A DNA stretch of 8,092 nt from positions 1 through 8,092 of the forward strand of contig CAMHBE010000070.1 in NCBI GenBank assembly GCA_946183095.1, written 5' to 3'. The DNA comes from an uncultured Clostridia bacterium. GTDB lineage: Bacteria > Bacillota > Clostridia > Oscillospirales > Ruminococcaceae. The notes beneath the pieces were generated by a model, which was given only the letters and a program-made list of their open reading frames with translations, had not been told where the DNA came from and searched no databases. This document shows positions 1 to 6,000 of the stretch, one piece after another; the stretch's first letter is position 1, and every line of letters begins with the position of its first letter. The position numbers were made by a program, and so were the translations under genes.

Positions 1-1577
1 GTCCGCAGCCCCAGCTTGTCGGAGAGGCGGCGCTGCCTGATTTTTTGTTCGCTCTGCTGCGGCAGCCTGCTGCAGCAGAGAACGAATGTAAGCGCATAAA
101 GCAGCTCATAGAGATTTACCGTAAGCCAGAACAAAAGGAACAAATAGACAGTCGTTTGTTCGCTGATCATTCTGTTGACCGTATTTACAGTGCCCAAAAC
201 AGACAATGCTATAAGTGCTATGAACGGGAGCGTATACCACAGCCTCCAGCCGGTGCGGCCGCTTTTGTCTGTGACATTAAACTGCTTTTTGCGTATGCCT
301 GCCGACTCGGCAAGCACCCCGGGCAGCAAAAACGGGAACATACAAAGCTCGTAGATATCGCTCCACCACGCGGAACGTATTCCGTTTGAAAAAAAGCGTA
401 TTCCGCACGCCGCCAGAAAATACATCGGCAGCCAGAACATAAGCATTTGCTTAAAGTCGCAGTTCATCACGGTTATGCCGAAGATGGAATACATGAGCGG
501 CGCAAACAGATAAACAAGCTTTTTCAGCGGCGAGTACCAATACGATATAGCCGCAAGATAGCTCATTCTCTGAGAAAGGGTGAGCTTTGATGTGAACATC
601 AGGTGAGTTTTTCGTCCTGCCTGGATACAGCCTCTTGCCCAGCGGTTCCTTTGCCGTATCATATCGGTAAGATTCTCGGGAGAAAGCCCGTACGCAAGCG
701 GCGTGTCTATGGCAATACAGCGGTAGCCGTGCTTTTGTATCTCTATACCCGTCGCGAAGTCCTCTGTAAGGGTTTCTGTGATAAACCCGCCCGCGTCGTT
801 GAGCGCCTTTCGTGACAGCAGTGTGTTAGAGCCGCCGAAAATTACCGCGTTGCAGCTGTTGCGCGCCGGCTCCAGCTCGAGGTAAAAGTAATCCTGCTCG
901 TTCGGTATTATATCACCGGCACGAAAAGCCCGCTGGAACAGATCCTCGTTGCGGAAGCTCTGCGGCGTCTGCACAAAGCCTGTTTTGCCCGAGAGCTGCT
1001 GCTTTTTGTGCTTTCCGCTCTTTTCCATAAAATATGGAACTGTATTCATCAAGAACTGCGGCTCCGGGCACATATCCGCGTCAAACACAGCAACAAGCGG
1101 CGAGCTTGTTAAAGAAAGAGCGTGGTTCAGGTTGCCTGCCTTCGCGTCTGTTCTTTCTTTTCGCGAAATATACTCTGCTCCGAGCTTCTTCGCCATCTCT
1201 CGCATTTCGCCGCGGTTTGCGTCATCGCACAAATATATATGTACTCTTCCCTTGTACTGCATTGCAAGGCAGCCCGAAAGAGTTCGTTCAACAAGCTCCA
1301 CCGGCTCTCCGCACGTCGGCACAAGCACATCTACCTCGGGCAGCTTAACGGCGGTTAATTCAGGCGGGGGCGGGCAAGGCTTTCGTCTGCCCTCAAGCAT
1401 ATAGTGAACTATCATTTCGCCCACGCCTATAAGCTCCGTAAGCAAGAGGACAAGCGCAAACACAATGTCAACAGGTCTGTGGTCAAGCGGCAAGGTCTTT
1501 CCTATACGCCACACAAGATACACTGCGGTAAATACGGCAAGCAAAAACAGATACAAGCGTTTTATGCCTGTTCTCAT
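1..1577 (-). CDS. Cellulose synthase-like processive GT2 glycosyltransferase (BcsA/CcsA type), C-terminus cut by window edge
   Basis: This is an integral membrane glycosyltransferase that probably polymerises UDP-glucose into beta-1,4-glucan and threads it across the membrane. 525 codons are visible and the frame is still open at the window start. The complete processive GT2 signature is present: CDDAN (D118/D119), KAGNLNHAL (146-154), DAD (166-168), VQTP (202-205), TED (271-273) and QRNRW (309-313, the QxxRW motif that holds the acceptor glucan). FNVTDK at 433-438 matches the FxVTxK gating loop of BcsA, which argues for cellulose synthase rather than hyaluronan or poly-GlcNAc synthases. Predicted membrane segments lie near 7-24, 36-60, 350-369, 377-397, 402-424, 446-466 and 476-501. 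The BcsA FFCGS motif reads IFGGS here (246-250). A C-terminal PilZ domain, which binds cyclic di-GMP in BcsA, would start about where the sequence ends, so its presence is unknown. The start overlaps the upstream GH5 stop (ATGA) and has GGAGGGG eight bases upstream. The exact polymer is inferred from family membership. Confidence 0.93.
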   Translation of the reverse strand, partial: MRTGIKRLYLFLLAVFTAVYLVWRIGKTLPLDHRPVDIVFALVLLLTELIGVGEMIVHYMLEGRRKPCPPPPELTAVKLPEVDVLVPTCGEPVELVERTLSGCLAMQYKGRVHIYLCDDANRGEMREMAKKLGAEYISRKERTDAKAGNLNHALSLTSSPLVAVFDADMCPEPQFLMNTVPYFMEKSGKHKKQQLSGKTGFVQTPQSFRNEDLFQRAFRAGDIIPNEQDYFYLELEPARNSCNAVIFGGSNTLLSRKALNDAGGFITETLTEDFATGIEIQKHGYRCIAIDTPLAYGLSPENLTDMIRQRNRWARGCIQAGRKTHLMFTSKLTLSQRMSYLAAISYWYSPLKKLVYLFAPLMYSIFGITVMNCDFKQMLMFWLPMYFLAACGIRFFSNGIRSAWWSDIYELCMFPFLLPGVLAESAGIRKKQFNVTDKSGRTGWRLWYTLPFIALIALSVLGTVNTVNRMISEQTTVYLFLLFWLTVNLYELLYALTFVLCCSRLPQQSEQKIRQRRLSDKLGLR

Positions 1578-2680
1578 TCGGCTTTCCCCTCCATCTTTTC
1601 AAAGATCAGCTTGCCCACCTCGGTCAGGTCGCTTTCCTGCCATGAACCAAGCTTATTGCAGTCGGGGCGAAGAACCGAAAAAACCTCGTCTTTATTGCAC
1701 AGTGACCACGCGCACCAGCTGATACCTTCCTCGTTTATATAGTCAGCAAAGCTTTCGGCTGTTTCAAGCTGAGGTTCGCCGTTTGTGTCTTTATCTATGC
1801 CCCATTCCGACACGATAACAGGCAGCCCCTCCCTTACGGCATTTTCCAGACCGGAAAAGCTCTTGTGCATTCCGGCGTAAAAATGGTAGGAATAAAGAAT
1901 ATTCTCCTGCTCAAAGGGCTCGTTGAGCGGCGAGCTTATGTCGTAAGAAAACTCCGGCGTACCGAGGATTATAACAGCCTGCGGCGAATATTGACGTATA
2001 ACGGGGCAAATAGCGTAACCATACTTCTTTATGTCTTCCCACGAAACCCCGTTCGGCTCGTTGCACACCTCATACAGTATGGCGGGGTCGCCGGGATAAC
2101 GGGAGGCAACGGCGTCAAAAAAGGTTATCGCTTTGTCAAGATATTTATTCGGGTCGCCGTCGTCGAGGATATGCCAATCAACTATGATGTACATATCCAT
2201 AGCGCGGGCGTTTTCTATCGCCTGAAGCACCATGTTCATGTTGCTTTCCGGCTCGGACAAATACCCGCTGTCCGCCTCGGTATACATGGCGACTCTCATC
2301 ACATTGCCGCCAGCTTCGCGCACAGACTTCATGGCGCCGGCATTTATATAATTGGGGTACCAGCCAATGCCGTGCGTGCTCATGCCGCGAAGCTGGAGCT
2401 TTTCTCCGCTTTCGTCAAGCAGTCTGCCGTTTTCGACCCTTAAACCGCCGTGTTCCTCCGGTCCGTCGTGTTCGTTCAGCCCGGCTTGCTCTTCGGGAGC
2501 GTTTTCGCAAGGCTCCGAGCTGTTATCGCTCACGTCCGAAGAAGCCGGCGCAGAATCGGATCCGGGGTCGGTCATACCTGACACCTCCGTGTTTTCTTTA
2601 GGAAAGGTACAGCTCGCGGTCACACAAAGCACCGAAAGAAAAAGCGGTATAAATAATGCAAGCTTCTTTTTGTTTATCAT
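1574..2680 (-). CDS. Secreted, probably membrane-tethered GH5 endo-beta-1,4-glucanase (cellulase)
   Basis: This glycoside hydrolase family 5 enzyme cleaves beta-1,4-glucan outside the cell, and it closely resembles Bacillus Cel5A/EglS-type (subfamily 2) cellulases. Numbered from the upstream ATG at 2701, the landmarks are LRGMSTHG (104-111), R136 in MRVAMY, DWHIL (175-179), the acid/base E215 in NEPN, HFYAG (273-277), the nucleophile E299 in SEWG, and WCAWSL (329-334). The catalytic domain (about 87-370) appears complete. It follows a signal peptide ending in TASC (C31) and a linker of about 55 residues rich in D, E, S and P. TASC is a weak lipobox, so lipid anchoring is possible rather than certain. 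I chose the ATG at 2680 (368 residues) over the one at 2701 because AAGGTG sits six bases before it and the promoter would place the transcript start only about five bases before the 2701 ATG. As first gene of the operon with the synthase, it probably trims or releases nascent glucan, as CcsZ or BcsZ do, rather than degrading plant cellulose. No carbohydrate-binding module or dockerin is visible. Confidence 0.94.
   Translation of the reverse strand: MINKKKLALFIPLFLSVLCVTASCTFPKENTEVSGMTDPGSDSAPASSDVSDNSSEPCENAPEEQAGLNEHDGPEEHGGLRVENGRLLDESGEKLQLRGMSTHGIGWYPNYINAGAMKSVREAGGNVMRVAMYTEADSGYLSEPESNMNMVLQAIENARAMDMYIIVDWHILDDGDPNKYLDKAITFFDAVASRYPGDPAILYEVCNEPNGVSWEDIKKYGYAICPVIRQYSPQAVIILGTPEFSYDISSPLNEPFEQENILYSYHFYAGMHKSFSGLENAVREGLPVIVSEWGIDKDTNGEPQLETAESFADYINEEGISWCAWSLCNKDEVFSVLRPDCNKLGSWQESDLTEVGKLIFEKMEGKAE
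1586..1592 (-). promoter_or_regulatory. Ribosome binding site of the cellulose synthase gene, inside the GH5 coding end
   Basis: GGAGGGG on the minus strand lies eight bases upstream of the ATG at 1577, within the last codons of the GH5 gene. Together with the ATGA overlap it indicates translational coupling and fixes the synthase start. Confidence 0.7.
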
Positions 2681-2686
2681 TAACAA

Positions 2687-2692
2687 CACCTT
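2687..2692 (-). promoter_or_regulatory. Ribosome binding site deciding the GH5 start
   Basis: AAGGTG on the minus strand is followed by six bases (ttgtta) and the ATG at 2680. The alternative in-frame ATG at 2701 has no purine-rich site before it and falls almost at the predicted transcript start, so the downstream ATG is preferred. Confidence 0.6.
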
Positions 2693-2712
2693 GATGATCA
2701 TTTGTACCCTAT

Positions 2713-2742
2713 ATTATACCATAATGTTCGGGGCAATATCAA
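2713..2742 (-). promoter_or_regulatory. Sigma-A-type promoter of the GH5/cellulose synthase operon
   Basis: Reading leftwards, the -35 box TTGATA (2742-2737) is separated by 18 bases from the -10 box TATAAT (2718-2713). The -10 is extended by TGG, giving ATGGTATAAT. Transcription would start near 2706, leaving a leader of about 26 bases before the ATG at 2680. Both boxes are close to consensus. The promoter is inferred from sequence alone. Confidence 0.7.
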
Positions 2743-2807
2743 CTATTATTATAAATTTCGGGACGAGATTATTTCAGTGCCTCCTTAAGTATTTCCCACA
2801 AAAACAG

Positions 2808-2836
2808 TTGATTATCGCACGGGAAAATGGTATAAT
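2808..2836 (+). promoter_or_regulatory. Sigma-A-type promoter of the large surface-protein gene
   Basis: The -35 box TTGATT (2808-2813) is followed by a 17-base spacer and the -10 box TATAAT (2831-2836). TG at 2828-2829 makes it an extended -10, again ATGGTATAAT. Transcription should start near 2842-2844, giving a leader of roughly 57 bases before the ATG at 2900. Confidence 0.75.
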
Positions 2837-2846
2837 TAAATTTAAT
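2835..2846. repeat. 12-base perfect palindrome across the predicted transcription start
   Basis: ATTAAATTTAAT is perfectly self-complementary. It begins inside the -10 box and spans the predicted start site of the surface-protein transcript. A repressor could bind there, but AT-rich palindromes are common by chance around promoters, so its role is open. Confidence 0.35.
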
Positions 2847-2849
2847 AAT

Positions 2850-2876
2850 GCGGACTTTTAACACTCTCCTGTCCGC
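2850..2876 (+). repeat. Short hairpin in the 5' leader of the surface-protein mRNA
   Basis: GCGGAC (2850-2855) and GTCCGC (2871-2876) form a perfect six-base-pair GC-rich stem around a 15-base loop. It lies just after the predicted transcription start and nine bases before the ribosome site. No T-run follows, so it is not a terminator. It could protect the 5' end of a very long mRNA. Confidence 0.45.
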
Positions 2877-2884
2877 GGAAGAAT

Positions 2885-2891
2885 AAGGAGG
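2885..2891 (+). promoter_or_regulatory. Strong ribosome binding site of the surface-protein gene
   Basis: AAGGAGG, a perfect anti-16S match, sits eight bases before the ATG at 2900. It fixes the start of the long frame and suggests efficient translation. Confidence 0.88.
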
Positions 2892-2899
2892 ATCATTAA

Positions 2900-3022
2900 A
2901 TGAAAGGAACAATCTGGAAAAAAGCCTTGGCGCTTGCGCTGGCGGCTGTGCTTGTAACGGGAGGCGTCCCGCTGCAGCCCATAGCCGAGCTGGTAGGGGA
3001 GCTGTCTCTTACGGCGAGCGCT
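2900..3022 (+). other. Signal peptide of the surface protein
   Basis: Residues 1-41. MKGTIWKK gives a positive n-region, ALALALAAVLV is the hydrophobic core, and TASA followed by ET fits signal peptidase I cleavage after A41. It is long because of an amphipathic stretch (about 24-37) before the cleavage site. This indicates Sec export. Confidence 0.8.
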
Positions 3023-6000
3023 GAGACTTGCTGCACTTGGGACGCCTCAACGCAAACGCTTACGCTTAAGGGGAATGTCGACAGAGACACGATAAAGTAT
3101 TTCCCGTCACACAACAGCGTTACGGTACTCAAAGTAAACTGTGAACCGGGAACCAAATTCCCGGCTGATAGCTCGGAAATGTTCGCTAACTACTATTCCT
3201 CTTGTGAAGAGATAGACCTCAGCAATGCGAATACTTCCGCTGTAACAAATATGCACCGAATGTTTTATCTTTGTGAAAATTTGGAACAAGTTATTTTGTC
3301 GGACTCTTTTGATACAAGCAATGTAACGGATATGTCTGAAATGTTCTTCTTTTGCTGGCAACTGTCGCCGCCGGATTTCTCTAAGTTCGACACTCGCAAA
3401 GTAAAGAACATGGATGAAATGCTTATGTATTTAGGCGGCAGCAGAGAGACTGCTTTTGCGCTTGATCTGTCGGCGTTTAAGACGCCTGCCCTTGAAAGCG
3501 CAAACCAAATGCTGTTCCAAATGGAAAAAGTAAGCTCGCTGAACATCTCAAATATGGATCTTACAAAAGTCATAGAGAACGGCAATCTCGATAGAATGCT
3601 CAATTTTTCCAGTTCCCTTACCGAGCTGACTCTTGGACCTAAAACGCCCATTACGAATGAGATGTGTTTAAGTAATGCCACAGTAATAAGACAGGGCTGG
3701 GTCATCAAGGGTACGGATATCAAGGTTTCGCATGAAACCGGCTGTGCTGTTATCCATGCTCCGTCATCGCCGGAGACTTATACTTTTCAAAGATATACTG
3801 ATGTTGCAAACTACAGCCTTGTCGATCCCAAAGCGGCGACCGCTGATACAGAAGGCAACATCGAGTATTACAATGGCGCTGACGGAAAGTGTTACGTTAA
3901 AAATGGTTCGGAGATGACAGCTGTCTCCGAAGACGATATTATGATACCGCCTGCCGGAACATATACGGTAACGTTTGACTCCAAGGGAGGCAGCAGTGTC
4001 ACTTCTCAGACGTTTACTTACGACGGCGTTACACCGGGTCGTAAAAAAGTTGTAAAGCCTGCCGATCCCGCCAAAGGGTACGACACCTTCAAGGGCTGGT
4101 ACACCGACGAGGGATACACGCAGAGCTATAATTTCGATACGCCTGTCGGCAGCAGCTTTGACCTCTACGCCAAATGGGATAAAAATACCGTCAAATTAAC
4201 ATTTGACGCGAACGGTCACGGCACAGCTCCTGATGCCCGGACGATAGAAATGGGCACCGCTCCTACGGAGCCTGACGCTCCGCAGGAACCGGGCTATTCG
4301 TTCGGCGGCTGGTTCACCGACAAGGACTGTACAAGCAGCTTTGATTTCTCCGCTCCGATGTTGGACAACGAGACGCTTTACGCCAAGTGGACGATAAATG
4401 AAGACGATTTCTCTGCTGACGGCGGTACATATACTATCAAAACGTCAGGCGGCTGGAACGTGTTCTGCGATCTGATCCTTGACAAAACTACTTATGACGG
4501 CTTCAAGGGTAAGACCGTCCTCCTCGACGATGATATCGAAATAACCAGAATGGCGGGAGTGGACGGCTGCGATTTCTGCGGTACATTCGACGGTCAGAAG
4601 CATACTATCACAGTTGATCTGACCGGTACAGCCGATTGCTGTGCTCCTTTCAGGTATTTTTACGGCGGTACCGATTCCGAACCCGTATGCGTCAAAAACC
4701 TTAAGGTCGATGGCACTGTCTCAACAGGTTATAAGTACGGCGCCGGTATAGTAGCAGCCTGCTCCGGCACAGTAAATATAACAAACTGCGAAAACTCTGT
4801 TGTTATCAAAAGCGCCAAATACGACGAAGGTTCGCACGGCGGCTTTGTGGGTTGTCAAAATAATGGAACACTCACCATTGAAGGCTGTATTTTTAAAGGA
4901 AAGCTGATCGGAACCACTGTAACAGTCAAATGCGGCGGCTTTGTGGGCTTAAAATACGGAACTGTAAAAATATTGAATTCCATCTATGCTCCCGCCGCTC
5001 TTGGTGAGGGCGAAACGGAAATCCACAGCAGCGGTAGCTACACATTCTCCTGCCCAAGCGCAGACGAAATAACCAACTGCTACTACACCCGTGCGCTTGG
5101 CACAGCGCAGGGCAATAAAGCTGTTGTTATAACCGCGGGCAGTCATGTATCACTTTCCGCAAGCGGTACGCCTACGAAGTATGACGTCAGCAATATCAAC
5201 GTTTATGAAGCAAAGTTGGAAGTTAACGGAAACTTCTATACCTTGAGCGGACAAACGCTGACGCTCTCTCACGATAATATCGACGAACATCAATTCATAG
5301 GGTACACCTCGCAGTATGGTACGATCATCGGCAGCACATTCACCGCAGACTCAAACGATACCACAATAAACGCAGAATATTCCGGTGATGCTTTAACACA
5401 TACCGTAACATGGAAAAACTACAACGGCACCGAGCTTGAAAAGAACGAGAACGTTATGGGCGGCACTGTGCCGGAATATAACGGTGAAATGCCCGAAAGG
5501 CCCGCTGACGATTATTACACATATACCTTCAGCGGTTGGGATCCCACGCCTGCTGCCGTTACACAGGACACTGAATACACGGCACAGTTTACACCGGCAG
5601 ACAGGCTTTATACCGTAACATGGAATAACTACAATGGCTCAGAGCTTGAAAAAGACACGGACGCAAAATACGGCGACACACCGGAGTATAACGGCGAAAC
5701 GCCCGTAAAGCCCGCGGACGAGTACTGCACCTATACGTTCGCAGGCTGGACGCCCAAGGTGTCGGCAGTAACGGGCGAAGCCGAATACATGGCAGCATAC
5801 AAGGCTGTTCCGAAGTATCCCGTTGAGGCAACTACAAGCACCAAAGGCGGCAGTACGTGGTCAGCTCCTTATAATTGTTACTATAACGATCTAACGCCCA
5901 ATAATACGCAGACGCTCTACACCTCGGAGCTGCTTCAAAACATTGACGGCTGCAAAATATGCTCGCTGAAATATTACGTTCGGAATGGCGAAGGAGAATG

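Noticed and set aside
52..80. Perfect 9-base inverted repeat CTCTGCTGC / GCAGCAGAG with an 11-base loop
   Set aside because: It lies inside the open synthase frame and no T-run follows on the minus (coding) strand, so it is not a terminator. It comes from repeated Gln/Leu/Cys codons.
949..1404. Overlapping plus-strand frames of 78-151 codons
   Set aside because: They are antisense to the GT2 catalytic region containing DAD, TED and QxxRW, so they are shadows.
1865..2443. 192-codon open frame on the plus strand
   Set aside because: It is antisense to the GH5 catalytic core, where active-site motifs prove the minus frame. No family resemblance was seen.
2779..2787. TAAGGAGGC, a perfect ribosome-site match on the minus strand in the intergenic region
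   Set aside because: No ATG, GTG or TTG follows within a usable distance, so there is no small gene to attach it to.
3265..3723. 152-codon minus-strand frame opposite the DUF285 repeats
   Set aside because: The plus strand clearly encodes the repeat array here; the antisense product shows only serine-rich composition.
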